Shown here: positions 36,054 to 44,176 of the stretch, piece after piece
How the letters are laid out: the number at the start of each line of letters is the position of its first letter
Position numbering within the stretch: the first letter of the stretch is position 1
DNA from: an uncultured Paracoccaceae bacterium
Lineage (GTDB): Bacteria > Pseudomonadota > Alphaproteobacteria > Rhodobacterales > Rhodobacteraceae
Length of the DNA stretch: 64,000 nt
Assembly: GCA_947500055.1 (NCBI GenBank)
Contig: CANMQO010000009.1
Location: forward strand, 186,001 to 250,000
Direction of reading: 5' to 3'
Position numbers and translations under genes: made by a program
Notes under the pieces: generated by a model
Databases searched by the model: none
Told to the model about the DNA's origin: nothing
Seen by the model: the letters and a program-made list of their open reading frames with translations, nothing else

Positions 36054-36826
36054 CAGATGACCTCATTATCCTGTTGCACATGCATCGCTGCCGGTTGGCG
36101 CTTTGTCGCTGTTTGCGGGATCCGGGGCACGTGGCCGCCCCGCAGGCGCGCGACCCGGTGGTTCATCCAATGTCTGACCAACCCGCGATATAGCAGCCCA
36201 CGCGGACCGGAAAGCTGCCGGTGGGTTGCGTAGAAATCATCCGGCGCGTCGAACACGCCCAAGTCTTGGTTGATCCCGGTCTTTTGGATAAATGTGGGCT
36301 TGCCGACCCAAGCGACCGCAGGGTCCTGCAAGCAGTTTGTCCCGACGCCGTAAGCGCAAAGCGAAGCCCGGTCGGGAAAGGCAGTTTGCAAGGCCTTCAA
36401 CATGGCGTCGTCAAGGATGAACCCCTCCAATTCCAGCCATGTGCCGTTGTAAGAAATTTCGACCCAGGAATGGATGATATTGGCTGGTGCGAGCGGGAAA
36501 ATAAGTTCCGGGACGATCCCCCGTTGCAGCCCCTTGTCGATCGTGAACCCATGAAACCGGCAGGGAATATCGAGGCCACGCAAAAGTGCCATGAGCAGGA
36601 TGCCCTTTGTGTTGCACTGCCCGTAGCCGTCCGCCAGAACCGCAGATGCAGGCAGCGCATCATCGCGGTTATACCCAAACAGAATTTCGTTGCGCACAAA
36701 GTCGTAGGCCGCGCCAATCCTTTGCATTGCTGGCAAATCGGCCCAACCTCGCGTCGTTATCAGGCTCTGTATTGCGGGCGACCCGTAATCGAGCAGGGTG
36801 GTTTCATTCAGGTATGTCCGGGACAT
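36053..36826 (-). CDS. Transglutaminase-like cysteine protease-fold protein
   Basis: A 257-residue protein with a transglutaminase core: the Cys is in DGYGQCNTKGILLMALLRGL and the His in NIIHSWVEISYNGTWLELEG. No signal peptide is visible. Members hydrolyse or ligate peptides, and many are uncharacterised. It sits between a MerR regulator and a CDF transporter in one transcription unit with a MerR-type promoter, which ties it to metal response; what it does there is unknown. Confidence 0.8.
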   Translation of the reverse strand: MSRTYLNETTLLDYGSPAIQSLITTRGWADLPAMQRIGAAYDFVRNEILFGYNRDDALPASAVLADGYGQCNTKGILLMALLRGLDIPCRFHGFTIDKGLQRGIVPELIFPLAPANIIHSWVEISYNGTWLELEGFILDDAMLKALQTAFPDRASLCAYGVGTNCLQDPAVAWVGKPTFIQKTGINQDLGVFDAPDDFYATHRQLSGPRGLLYRGLVRHWMNHRVARLRGGHVPRIPQTATKRQPAAMHVQQDNEVI

Positions 36827-36856
36827 GGGAATCTCTCTTGCGTGATGTTCCCCATG

Positions 36857-36887
36857 AACATGGGACCTCTAGCAACTAGAGGTTCAA
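36857..36887 (-). promoter_or_regulatory. MerR-type promoter with 19-bp spacer
   Basis: On the minus strand TTGAAC (-35, 36882-36887) and CATGTT (-10, 36857-36862) are separated by 19 bases. The spacer region holds the perfect palindrome ACCTCTAG-CAA-CTAGAGGT (36865-36883). Over-long spacers with a central palindrome are the mark of MerR-family activated promoters. It drives the transglutaminase-CDF pair. Confidence 0.75.
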
Positions 36888-36931
36888 GTGCTTCTTCCAA
36901 AAAATTTTGGACCACCCCGGAAAAGGCGTCT

Positions 36932-37360
36932 TCAAGCACCAATCCTGTCGTGTTCGGTGAGGCATTCGGCGTGATCGCGCAGGACTTCCAACACCTTACA
37001 TTCGGCCACTGTGTCACCGTCGCATTCGGCTACCATGCGCTTGAGCTCCTTTCTGAGCGCTTGCAGGCGTTTGATCCTTTGTTCGACCTGCTGCAACTGC
37101 CGTTGCGCGATTGAATCCGCCTCATCGCAACGTTGGGCGGGATTGTCGGACAGATCCAGAAGCTCCCGAATGGAATCCAGTGGAAACCCAAGCTGACGTG
37201 CGTGGCGGATGAATGCCAGCCGGTCGAGATCTTTCTCAGAGTACCGCCGCTGACCACCTGCGGTTCGCCCTGCGTCGTGCATCAGACCGATCTGCTCATA
37301 ATAACGGATCGTCTGCACCTTGGTGCCTGTCTTGCGTGCGAGCGCGCCGATTGCCAACAT
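36932..37360 (-). CDS. MerR-family metal-responsive regulator
   Basis: A 142-residue MerR protein: HTH in IGALARKTGTKVQTIRYYEQIGL and RRYSEKDLDRLAFIRHARQLGF, then a dimerisation helix and a cysteine-bearing C-terminus (QRCDEAD, ECDGDTVAECKVLEVL, AECLTEH). The Cys pattern resembles the ZntR/CadR/PbrR group, which sense Zn, Cd or Pb. Its target is most likely the palindromic promoter directly downstream, in front of the transglutaminase and CDF genes. Confidence 0.88.
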   Translation of the reverse strand: MLAIGALARKTGTKVQTIRYYEQIGLMHDAGRTAGGQRRYSEKDLDRLAFIRHARQLGFPLDSIRELLDLSDNPAQRCDEADSIAQRQLQQVEQRIKRLQALRKELKRMVAECDGDTVAECKVLEVLRDHAECLTEHDRIGA

Positions 37361-37375
37361 GGTTGATCCCTCAAT

Positions 37376-37390
37376 CTACAGTCACTGTAG
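37376..37390. promoter_or_regulatory. Palindrome upstream of the MerR gene
   Basis: CTACAGT-C-ACTGTAG, a perfect 7-bp repeat, lies 15 bases before the MerR start codon, next to TATA-like bases (CATATAG). It resembles MerR-family operators and may be the autoregulatory site. Confidence 0.5.
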
Positions 37391-37614
37391 CATATAGTCG
37401 GGCGGCCTTGCCTGTACCACCAGTAAGGCGGGACACGGTCAGGCCTCTTGGCCTGTTCGGCGCGGAAATCAGTGCTCACGCATGGATCAATTGCGGGTGA
37501 CACACGCTAACGTGGGGTTCTTTGTGACTGGCGATTTGTAAACTCAACATATGCGTCAAAGAACGTGCATGTGAGCCCGATGCCCATGCCACGAACCAAG
37601 AGGATACCAAAGCA

Positions 37615-38133
37615 ATGAGAAAGATGAATCGACGATCCATGTTACAAAGCACTGCTCTTGTCGCAGGTTTTGGGGCGCTGGGAACAACCGCGCAGGCCGC
37701 CGTACCCGCGGGCCGAGACCCGTTCGATTACGAAGTCACCCGAACCGAGGCGGAGTGGCGCACCTTGCTGGGCGATGATTATGGCGTTCTGCGTGAAGGC
37801 AAGACAGAGCCGCAAAAAACCAGCCCCTTGTGGCACGAGGATCGGCGTGGTGCCTATCATTGCAGGGGCTGCGATTTGCACCAGTATTCGTCACATACAA
37901 AAGTGATACTGGCAAAAGGCTGGCTTTTCTTTACTGCCAGTGAGCCGAATGCACAGTTAATGTCGCAGGATACCCGCGCCGAAATGATGGATGATCCCGG
38001 CCCGTTTGATATTTTCATTGAAGTTCACTGCCGCCGCTGCGCAAGCCATATGGGGCATATTCTTCTTGTCGAGGGAAAACTGTTGCATTGCATTAACGGC
38101 ACGTCATTGGATTTTGTGGAAACCGCAGCGTGA
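37615..38133 (+). CDS. Tat-exported methionine-(R)-sulfoxide reductase-like protein
   Basis: A 172-residue protein with a Tat signal (NRRSMLQSTALVAGFGALG, cleavage near AQA at residue 28) and an MsrB-type fold. Zinc cysteines are C83 and C86 (YHCRGC) and C139 and C142 (VHCRRC). HMGHI and the catalytic-type C159 in LLHCINGTSLDF follow; MsrB normally reads RYCINSASL. KGWLFFTA replaces the usual GWPSF. It probably repairs methionine sulfoxide in periplasmic proteins; the changed active-site loop leaves substrate uncertain. Confidence 0.85.
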   Translation: MRKMNRRSMLQSTALVAGFGALGTTAQAAVPAGRDPFDYEVTRTEAEWRTLLGDDYGVLREGKTEPQKTSPLWHEDRRGAYHCRGCDLHQYSSHTKVILAKGWLFFTASEPNAQLMSQDTRAEMMDDPGPFDIFIEVHCRRCASHMGHILLVEGKLLHCINGTSLDFVETAA

Positions 38134-38137
38134 ATTT

Positions 38138-38243
38138 CTAAAGCGTTATGCGAAAACCTGTATCACCTAACGCTGCCTGAAATCAAAGATTTCAACGCGT
38201 TAGGTGATGCGCGATGTTTCTGGTATTTCGTCAAACGCTATAG
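38138..38243. repeat. RIME-like 106-base nested palindrome
   Basis: Outer arms CTAAAGCGTT (38138-38147) and AACGCTATAG (38234-38243) are imperfectly inverted. An inner perfect pair, ATCACCTAACG (38162-38172) and CGTTAGGTGAT (38198-38208), encloses a third, TGAAATC-AAA-GATTTCA. Length and architecture resemble the RIME/Bru-RS palindromes of alphaproteobacteria. It lies between the MsrB-like gene and a bidirectional terminator. Confidence 0.65.
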
Positions 38244-38257
38244 TTCATTCCGTAATC

Positions 38258-38292
38258 AAAAAGGGGCGCCAATGGATCTGGCGCCCCTTTTT
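38258..38292. terminator. Strong bidirectional terminator
   Basis: AAAAAGGGGCGCCA and its exact reverse complement are separated by seven bases. The A/T ends give a T5 run in both directions, so it can end both the MsrB-like transcript and the convergent secreted-protein transcript. Confidence 0.9.
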
Positions 38293-38310
38293 GTTGTGAT
38301 TGCCGAATTC

Positions 38311-38655
38311 TTATTCGACGTCGATCTCAACACTGTCGACCGCTTTTGACGGATCGGTGAAATCGTCACCGGTAAAGAGAAAGGCGATCACGTCATGGCG
38401 AACAGTTGTTCCCAGCTGCACGCGGGTCTCGGAATTGGCGCCTTTACGCACCTTTGCGACGCCCAGCAATTCGCCAACCTGACCAGTGTAATGGTCGTAA
38501 ATAGCCACAAAACCGTCATCTGACGCAGTCAGCGGGTTGATGACGATGATGTCGTTGGCGTCTTGGCTTTGTGCCATGAAGGCGAACATGTCTTGTGCCT
38601 GTGCTGCCCCCGCAGTCGCAATTGCAAGGACGCCGGCGATGATGATATTTTTCAT
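38311..38655 (-). CDS. Small exported protein, unknown
   Basis: A 114-residue protein with a Sec signal (MKNIIIAGVLAIATAGAAQAQ). The mature part (VINPLTASDDGFVAIYDHYTGQVGELLGVAKVRKGANSE) looks like a small beta-sandwich resembling DUF7282-type domains. A strong terminator follows its stop. No neighbours suggest a pathway. Confidence 0.65.
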   Translation of the reverse strand: MKNIIIAGVLAIATAGAAQAQDMFAFMAQSQDANDIIVINPLTASDDGFVAIYDHYTGQVGELLGVAKVRKGANSETRVQLGTTVRHDVIAFLFTGDDFTDPSKAVDSVEIDVE

Positions 38656-38805
38656 TTGTAGTCTCCTGATGATGAGCGGAGGGTGAATTGAAAGGACCGC
38701 CCTATTTCATCAAGCATCAAAGACGACGCAGCGTAAATTCAATTGGTCGCTAGCGAATCTTCGAGAATTATCACTGAAAGAAGATTGGGAAATGAAGTTT
38801 AATAA

Positions 38806-38859
38806 AAGTGCCAGTAGCGCGTTGAAATAACTTTTCAACCAGTAACGCCACTGGCACTT
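38806..38859. repeat. Nested hairpin in a 383-base gene-free stretch
   Basis: The gap 38656-39038 has no convincing gene and is AT-rich. It contains AAGTGCCAGTAGCG and CGCCACTGGCACTT (13 of 14 paired) enclosing a second perfect stem, GTTGAAA-TAACT-TTTCAAC. This two-storey palindrome may be a small mobile hairpin, a terminator or a structured RNA; nothing else is evident in the gap. Confidence 0.55.
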
Positions 38860-39038
38860 AGGGTAACACGAAACAATCTGACGGTGAAATTTCTCTCCGT
38901 TCCATTTCGGTAGATCAAGAAGACATGATTTCTATTACAGCGTATATGAAATAATTCCGGCTGCCGGTTTCCCATATGATGTCGCATTATTTTTATTTTC
39001 ACATGGAAAAACACGGCTATCATCTATTTGGGACATCG

Positions 39039-39494
39039 TCAGGCCCGTTTTGGCACGGTGATCTCGATCTCCTGCCGCAATAGTCCGTCCTTCCCAAGAA
39101 GCGCACGGTGGTCCTGCCCCCGCAAAATGACGGCAATGCGCTGCTGCCCGGGGGCCAGATATCCCAGATCGACAATCGGGTGATACGCGCTGGCAATCTT
39201 GACCCCGTCAAGGATGACATGGGCGTGGCCAATTGGCACCGCCTCTGCGTCGCTGACGCAGAGGGTTGTGAACTGGAAGGACGACACATCAAGGCGCAGT
39301 TGCCAGCGTCCGGACATGTCCTGCGAAACGGTCATCTCTATCTCCGGCTCTGGCAGGTTGGCTGGCAAGGTCAGGAAAACCGACCGCGGGGGCGCATGTT
39401 CTGCGTTGTAGGACGGGGCGCCAATCGCGAGGCTGCCCATGAGGGCAGCCAGGATTGCGATGGAACCGATCCCTGATGTGTTGAACCGGCTCAT
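39039..39494 (-). CDS. Exported protein coupled to a DoxX-like gene, unknown
   Basis: A 151-residue protein with an N-terminal hydrophobic signal or anchor (SIAILAALMGSLAIGA). The mature part has a beta-rich stretch with PIGHAHVILDGVKIASAYHP and LAPGQQRIAVILRGQDHRALLG; the spaced His residues suggest a metal-handling periplasmic domain, as in families that bind with H-x-H loops. It shares ATGA with the DoxX-like gene upstream. Function not known. Confidence 0.6.
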   Translation of the reverse strand: MSRFNTSGIGSIAILAALMGSLAIGAPSYNAEHAPPRSVFLTLPANLPEPEIEMTVSQDMSGRWQLRLDVSSFQFTTLCVSDAEAVPIGHAHVILDGVKIASAYHPIVDLGYLAPGQQRIAVILRGQDHRALLGKDGLLRQEIEITVPKRA

Positions 39495-40549
39495 ACCAGC
39501 GCCCTTTCATAGGCTGAGGGCCCTTCATTTGTTGCAGGCCATGTCCGCCCGATCAGGGTAAACAGGATCATGCAGCCATAGAGGTTGGCGTGAAACAGTG
39601 GTGTCTCTCCCAAAGTTAGCGCAAGAAACGAGATGGCGCCAATGATGACCAGTGACACAGGCCGGATCAGCCGGCCGGTTATCAGTAAGGTGCCGCAAAT
39701 GATCTCTACCCCGGTCATGATCAGGGCGATCAGCGGATAGGACAGTCCGAATGTCGGCATCTCACCATGTTGCAGGATCGCGATCAGCAGGGTTGGTTGC
39801 GTCAGCTTGTACGTCACCGCGAGATAGACAAAACCCACACCGACAAGGATCTGTGCCAAGCGCCAAAGGCCTTGCGGATCTAAGCCTGCAATATGTCGGT
39901 TCAGCCCGAGCATGTGGTCAAGGGATAGTTTACCACCCCCAACGAGGAAGATGATCAAACCCGGTGCGATGAAATGCGGGGCATAGGCCGCAAAGGCAGG
40001 GCCAAAGATGACCAGCCCCAGGCATGAAAGCCCAACCAGACCCAACCCGATGACCCGTGTCAGCAAACCGGCCAGCAACAGGACCGCCATGGTCAGTTGG
40101 CAGGCCGCCAGCCATTCCCATCCGGGCACCAGTGAAAGCTGCATGTCGGGCACCAGTAATGTCGGCTCAACCCAATGCGCTGTGCCATGTCGCGGCAGGC
40201 CGCCAATCCCGGCGAGGCCCAACATTGTCGCCAGCGCCACACGCATGACAACGGGGCCAACATAGGTTGCGGCGTTCTTCAGACCGGGTGCCAGGCGCTT
40301 TTCGTAGGGCCGCACATGCTCTTCAATATGAAAGGCGGCGACGGTTCCGGCACAACCGATGGCCGCCGCCAGCCCAAGCGCGACTGAACTGGTAAAGAGC
40401 GCAGGCATGGGCGCGCTTGCCAATGTAGCGATTTCATCGGGGGTGAGCAGCCATGCCTCATGCGCGGCGGCGATATGTGGTGCCAGACCGGTTGCAAATG
40501 CGATTGGTGCGGCCGTCAGAATGGCCTTCTTGTCAGGTCGAAATAACAT
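39491..40549 (-). CDS. DoxX-like integral membrane protein
   Basis: A 352-residue protein with eight or nine membrane segments. GGAGAACC before the ATG at 40547-40549 supports this start. The second half, from about residue 200 (LWRLAQILVGVGFVYLAVTYKL and MTGVEIICGTLLITGRLIRP), resembles the DoxX/DoxD four-helix module. The first half looks like a related divergent copy plus a periplasmic stretch. It is coupled by overlap to the exported protein downstream. DoxX proteins associate with thiosulfate or redox functions; role here unproven. Confidence 0.65.
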   Translation of the reverse strand: MLFRPDKKAILTAAPIAFATGLAPHIAAAHEAWLLTPDEIATLASAPMPALFTSSVALGLAAAIGCAGTVAAFHIEEHVRPYEKRLAPGLKNAATYVGPVVMRVALATMLGLAGIGGLPRHGTAHWVEPTLLVPDMQLSLVPGWEWLAACQLTMAVLLLAGLLTRVIGLGLVGLSCLGLVIFGPAFAAYAPHFIAPGLIIFLVGGGKLSLDHMLGLNRHIAGLDPQGLWRLAQILVGVGFVYLAVTYKLTQPTLLIAILQHGEMPTFGLSYPLIALIMTGVEIICGTLLITGRLIRPVSLVIIGAISFLALTLGETPLFHANLYGCMILFTLIGRTWPATNEGPSAYERALV

Positions 40550-40759
40550 AATGGTTCTCCAGAAGCTGGATAAAATGAATTGCGTCAAAAGTTGTTTTGT
40601 GACGAACCCGAAGCGGTAAAATGGGCGGGTCCGGTCTTGTGGTGTTGCCCGCGGGCGATCAGGTCAAAATCGTGGTGATGCCTATGGGCGTGGTCGTGCG
40701 AAATCGTCGTCTTCAATGGGCAGAACATATCAATTGTGACGCCAGGAGGTGAAGTCAGG

Positions 40760-40960
40760 ATGTCCTTACTCCAGGGCTTTACCCTTGCCATGATCGGGTT
40801 GATCCTGGCCATTTGTCCGATGGTTCGCCGCTTCATAAGGGCGCGTGACCCAGCAGAAGGACCCCCGAATCGTCACCAGCCTTATGACACGATAGATCGG
40901 CCAGACTTTGCCTGTGTGACGCTGGCTGAGACACAATCCGCACTAATACTTTGGAAATAG
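40760..40960 (+). CDS. Small single-span membrane protein
   Basis: A 66-residue frame with a strong ribosome site (AGGAGGTG, ten bases before ATG 40760). One N-terminal membrane helix (LLQGFTLAMIGLILAICPMV) is followed by a basic turn (RRFIRARD) and a polar tail. It lies between the divergent DoxX-like operon and ihfB. No family recognised; possibly a spurious frame, but the ribosome site argues for it. Confidence 0.4.
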   Translation: MSLLQGFTLAMIGLILAICPMVRRFIRARDPAEGPPNRHQPYDTIDRPDFACVTLAETQSALILWK

Positions 40961-41085
40961 GCCCAATTTTGTGACAAATCAGCGTTCTGGCACTATTTCA
41001 CGACAACCTGAAAGTGCCTATAGTCTGGCCGTAAGCGGGAACAACTCGCCGAATTCACAAGACCGCTGCTTGGGAGGCCGCCACA

Positions 41086-41367
41086 ATGATCCGCTCGGAA
41101 CTGATCCAGAAACTCGCCGATGAAAACCCGCATCTTTATCAGCGCGACGTGGAAAAGATCGTCAACACGGTTTTTGAGGAAATCACCGGCGCGATGTCGC
41201 GTGGCGACCGGGTGGAACTGCGTGGATTTGGTGCGTTTTCCGTCAAGAAACGGGATCAACGGATCGGTCGCAACCCGCGCACCGGTGAATCGGTTGAGGT
41301 TGAGGAGAAACACGTTCCGTTCTTCAAGACCGGGAAGCTGTTGCGGGATCGACTGAACGGCAACTAA
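41086..41367 (+). CDS. ihfB: Integration host factor beta subunit
   Basis: A 93-residue HU/IHF-family DNA-bending protein. The signature [22 protein letters not shown] includes the Pro that intercalates DNA, and [14 protein letters not shown] closes the body. It pairs with IhfA to bend DNA in recombination and transcription. It starts a run with lapA and trpF. Confidence 0.96.
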   Translation: MIRSELIQKLADENPHLYQRDVEKIVNTVFEEITGAMSRGDRVELRGFGAFSVKKRDQRIGRNPRTGESVEVEEKHVPFFKTGKLLRDRLNGN

Positions 41368-41376
41368 GAGGGTGCT

Positions 41377-41733
41377 ATGAAAACCATTCGTTACGCCTTT
41401 TGGGCCATTGTTGGCCTGTGTCTGATTCTGGTTGGTCTGGCCAATCGGGGTGTGGTGACTGTCCGGGCCATGCCGGAACCGATGGCCGATCTTTTGGGTC
41501 TTTCACCTGACGTCTCCTTGCCCTTGTTCGTTGTGATCTTCCTTGGGGTTGGCGCGGGCCTGTTGATTGGTTTCTTGTGGGAATGGGTGCGCGAATATCG
41601 CATCCGCGCCGACGCGCGCAGCAAAGCGCGCGAGGTTGACGCATTGCGCCGCGAGGTTGATCAGCTGCGCGGTGCCGCGGCTGGCGCGAAAAGCGATGAT
41701 GACGTGCTGGCGCTGCTTGAAAAAACCGGCTGA
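41377..41733 (+). CDS. LapA-domain (DUF1049) membrane protein
   Basis: A 118-residue protein with two membrane helices ([20 protein letters not shown] and [20 protein letters not shown]) and a C-terminal coiled coil ([19 protein letters not shown]). In E. coli LapA works with LapB in lipopolysaccharide assembly control. It is nine bases after ihfB, and its TGA overlaps the trpF ATG by one base (TGATG). Confidence 0.88.
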   Translation: MKTIRYAFWAIVGLCLILVGLANRGVVTVRAMPEPMADLLGLSPDVSLPLFVVIFLGVGAGLLIGFLWEWVREYRIRADARSKAREVDALRREVDQLRGAAAGAKSDDDVLALLEKTG

Positions 41734-42380
41734 TGGGTGCGGATATTCGGGTAAAGATTTGCGGGTTGCGAGATGCGACCAATATCGAGGCGGCGGCTGA
41801 TGCCGGGGCCGCCTATATCGGATTTGTGTTTTTTCCAAAATCACCACGTAATATCGCGATAGCGGATGCCGCGCGGTTTGCTGCGGATGTGCCGATCGGG
41901 GTCGCCAAGGTGGCATTGCTCGTTGATCCGGATGATGCGTTGCTTGATGCGATCACCGAGGCGGTCCCATTGGAGATGTTGCAGTTGCACGGGCAGGAAA
42001 GCCCCGAGCGTGTCGCAGAGATCAAAAGGCGCTATGGTTTGCCCGTGATGAAAGCCGTTGGCGTTGCTGGCGCTGATGACCTTGCGCGGCTTGATATCTA
42101 TGGCAAAGTTGCGGACCAGTTGCTGGTGGATACCAAGGCCCCGAAAGATGGGGATCGTCCGGGCGGGAATGGGCTGACGTTTGACTGGTCGCTGATCGCG
42201 GGGCGCCGCTGGCCCGTGCCATGGATGCTGGCAGGGGGGCTCACGGCGAATAATGTTGGCGAGGCAATTGCCGTCACGGGCGCGCGCCAGCTGGATCTAT
42301 CCTCGGCGGTGGAAAGCGCGCCGGGGGTCAAGGACCCCGCCCTGATTGAGGCGTTCATGAACGCTGTGCGCGCGACTTAA
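41733..42380 (+). CDS. trpF: Phosphoribosylanthranilate isomerase
   Basis: A 215-residue TIM barrel of tryptophan synthesis. VKICGLRD holds the catalytic Cys, [11 protein letters not shown] the phosphate/substrate loop, LQLHGQES the next strand, and [10 protein letters not shown] carries the general acid Asp. [12 protein letters not shown] and [15 protein letters not shown] bind phosphate. It is translationally coupled to lapA and lies upstream of trpB. Confidence 0.96.
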   Translation: MGADIRVKICGLRDATNIEAAADAGAAYIGFVFFPKSPRNIAIADAARFAADVPIGVAKVALLVDPDDALLDAITEAVPLEMLQLHGQESPERVAEIKRRYGLPVMKAVGVAGADDLARLDIYGKVADQLLVDTKAPKDGDRPGGNGLTFDWSLIAGRRWPVPWMLAGGLTANNVGEAIAVTGARQLDLSSAVESAPGVKDPALIEAFMNAVRAT

Positions 42381-42414
42381 CCAAGGGTTTACCACGTCGT
42401 CCTAGGTTGTCGGC

Positions 42415-42648
42415 ATGACATCCAGTGTTCACGTGATCTCGCCCGAGCTTTGGTTTCGGCACTTGTTTTCGGCTCAGGCCGCTCGGGATGGCGGGGTTGT
42501 GCGCAGAAAAACACGCGATATGGAGCGCATTGTCGGCAGGCCTGCATTTGTCGCAGAACTACGGCGTCGCGGCTATTCCGCCGTTGAGAATGCCGATCAG
42601 GTCATCATTTTTTGCAATGCACAGCCGGTACGGGTCGTGACGGGCTGA
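42415..42648 (+). CDS. Small conserved protein between trpF and trpB
   Basis: A 77-residue basic protein (PELWFRHLFSAQAARDGGVVRRKTRDMERIVG, later VIIFCNAQPVR). Similar small proteins occur at this place in related genomes and are sometimes labelled phosphoribosylanthranilate isomerase because of position only; it has no TIM-barrel motifs. Function unknown; the basic N-terminal half could bind nucleic acid. It ends one base before a run of three hairpins. Confidence 0.65.
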   Translation: MTSSVHVISPELWFRHLFSAQAARDGGVVRRKTRDMERIVGRPAFVAELRRRGYSAVENADQVIIFCNAQPVRVVTG

Positions 42649-42720
42649 CAATTCCTGGTTTCAGGAATTGAACCAAATCCTCCTTGAGGATTTGCAGGCA
42701 GACTTTCGTTGAAAGTCTGC
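42649..42720 (+). promoter_or_regulatory. Three tandem perfect hairpins upstream of trpB
   Basis: CAATTCCTG-GTTT-CAGGAATTG (42649-42670), CAAATCCTC-CTT-GAGGATTTG (42674-42694) and GCAGACTTTC-GTT-GAAAGTCTGC (42698-42720) follow each other with only three bases between. All stems are perfect and 9-10 bp with 3-4 base loops. They fill the gap between the small gene and trpB. No Trp-rich leader peptide is seen, so this is not a classical attenuator; an mRNA stabiliser, terminator cluster or repeat insertion is possible. Confidence 0.7.
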
Positions 42721-42789
42721 GACCCCCTGCCACTTTACCATTCCCGCACTTGGCGATAGTGCTGTCTGGCGCAATACAGCAGGTGTCTC

Positions 42790-44019
42790 ATGTCCAACGA
42801 CCTATTCAACAGCTTCATGACAGGCCCCGACGAAAAGGGTCGTTTTGGCGATTTTGGTGGCCGCTTCGTTTCTGAAACGCTGATGCCCCTGATCCTTGAA
42901 CTTGAGGCGCAATATGAAAACGCCAAGACGGATGAAACTTTCTGGGCGGAGATGCATGATCTGTGGACCCATTACGTGGGGCGGCCCAGCCCGCTCTACT
43001 ATGCGGAACGCCTGACCAAGCATCTGGGTGGCGCAAAGATTTACCTCAAGCGGGATGAACTGAACCATACTGGCGCCCATAAGATCAACAATGTGCTGGG
43101 CCAGATCATTCTGGCACGCCGTATGGGGAAGACCCGGATTATTGCCGAGACCGGCGCTGGTCAGCATGGTGTGGCCACGGCCACCGTCTGCGCCAAGTTC
43201 GGCCTGAAATGCGTCGTCTATATGGGTGCGCATGATGTGGAACGTCAGGCGCCCAACGTGTTCCGCATGCGTCTGCTGGGGGCAGAGGTTGTGCCTGTCA
43301 CCTCTGGTCGTGGCACGTTGAAGGATGCCATGAATGACGCGCTGCGCGACTGGGTCACCAATGTGCGTGACACATTCTACTGCATCGGCACGGTTGCGGG
43401 TCCGCACCCATATCCCGCCATGGTGCGTGATTTCCAGGCCATTATCGGCAAGGAGACCAGGGAACAGATGATGGCAGCCGAAGGCCGTTTGCCCGATACG
43501 CTGATTGCGGCAATCGGCGGCGGTTCCAACGCGATGGGCCTGTTTTACCCGTTCCTTGACGACAAGGATGTCAACATTATCGGGGTCGAGGCTGGCGGCA
43601 AGGGTGTGAATGCCAAGATGGAACACTGCGCGTCCCTGACCGGTGGTCGCCCCGGCGTGTTGCACGGTAATCGTACATATCTTCTGCAGGATGATGTTGG
43701 GCAGATCCTTGAAGGGTTCTCGATCTCTGCCGGGCTGGACTATCCGGGGATCGGGCCGGAACATGCCTGGTTGCACGAGATCGGCCGCGCCAAATATGTT
43801 GCGATCACCGATGTTGAGGCCTTGGAGGCGTTCCAGCTGTGCTGTGCGCAGGAAGGGATCATTCCCGCGCTGGAACCATCACATGCCCTTGCCCATGTGA
43901 TGAAAATAGCCCCTGACCTGCCAGGTGATCATTTGCTGGTGATGAATATGTGTGGTCGTGGCGACAAGGATATTTTCACGGTCGCCAAGCATCTCGGCTT
44001 TGATATGCAGACCGAATAG
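42790..44019 (+). CDS. trpB: Tryptophan synthase beta chain
   Basis: A 409-residue PLP enzyme joining indole and serine. The Schiff-base lysine is in [15 protein letters not shown], followed by [13 protein letters not shown] (catalytic Glu) and the glycine loop in [18 protein letters not shown] starts the fold. Its partner trpA is not adjacent; it lies on the opposite strand at 57019-57810. Confidence 0.97.
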   Translation: MSNDLFNSFMTGPDEKGRFGDFGGRFVSETLMPLILELEAQYENAKTDETFWAEMHDLWTHYVGRPSPLYYAERLTKHLGGAKIYLKRDELNHTGAHKINNVLGQIILARRMGKTRIIAETGAGQHGVATATVCAKFGLKCVVYMGAHDVERQAPNVFRMRLLGAEVVPVTSGRGTLKDAMNDALRDWVTNVRDTFYCIGTVAGPHPYPAMVRDFQAIIGKETREQMMAAEGRLPDTLIAAIGGGSNAMGLFYPFLDDKDVNIIGVEAGGKGVNAKMEHCASLTGGRPGVLHGNRTYLLQDDVGQILEGFSISAGLDYPGIGPEHAWLHEIGRAKYVAITDVEALEAFQLCCAQEGIIPALEPSHALAHVMKIAPDLPGDHLLVMNMCGRGDKDIFTVAKHLGFDMQTE

Positions 44020-44030
44020 TCAGCAAGACC

Positions 44031-44050
44031 GCCTAAACTTTGGTTTAGGC
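44031..44050 (+). terminator. Terminator after trpB
   Basis: GCCTAAAC-TTTG-GTTTAGGC, a perfect 8-bp stem, lies 11 bases beyond the trpB stop and is followed by CGCTCCTTC, so termination may be moderate. Confidence 0.6.
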
Positions 44051-44176
44051 CGCTCCTTCATTGGTTTACCTCTGCCCGATTAAACGCATGATCAATGGTG
44101 CGCGGGCCCATTGCACTGCGACGCTGTGGGTAATGATCCGCGCGGTGTGGATCTATTGCTCAAAGAGGGAACCAAA

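Noticed and set aside
38835..39023. 62-codon minus-strand frame in the AT-rich gap
   Set aside because: It overlaps the nested hairpin, has no ribosome site and no recognisable protein character.
40585..40836. His-rich minus-strand frame (HDHAHRHHHDFD) upstream of the DoxX-like gene
   Set aside because: No ribosome site on that strand; the opposite strand carries a strong AGGAGGTG before a membrane-protein frame. It may deserve a look if metal control of the DoxX operon is found.
42649..42720. Classical trp attenuator
   Set aside because: No leader peptide with tandem Trp codons and no alternative pairing between the three stems is visible.
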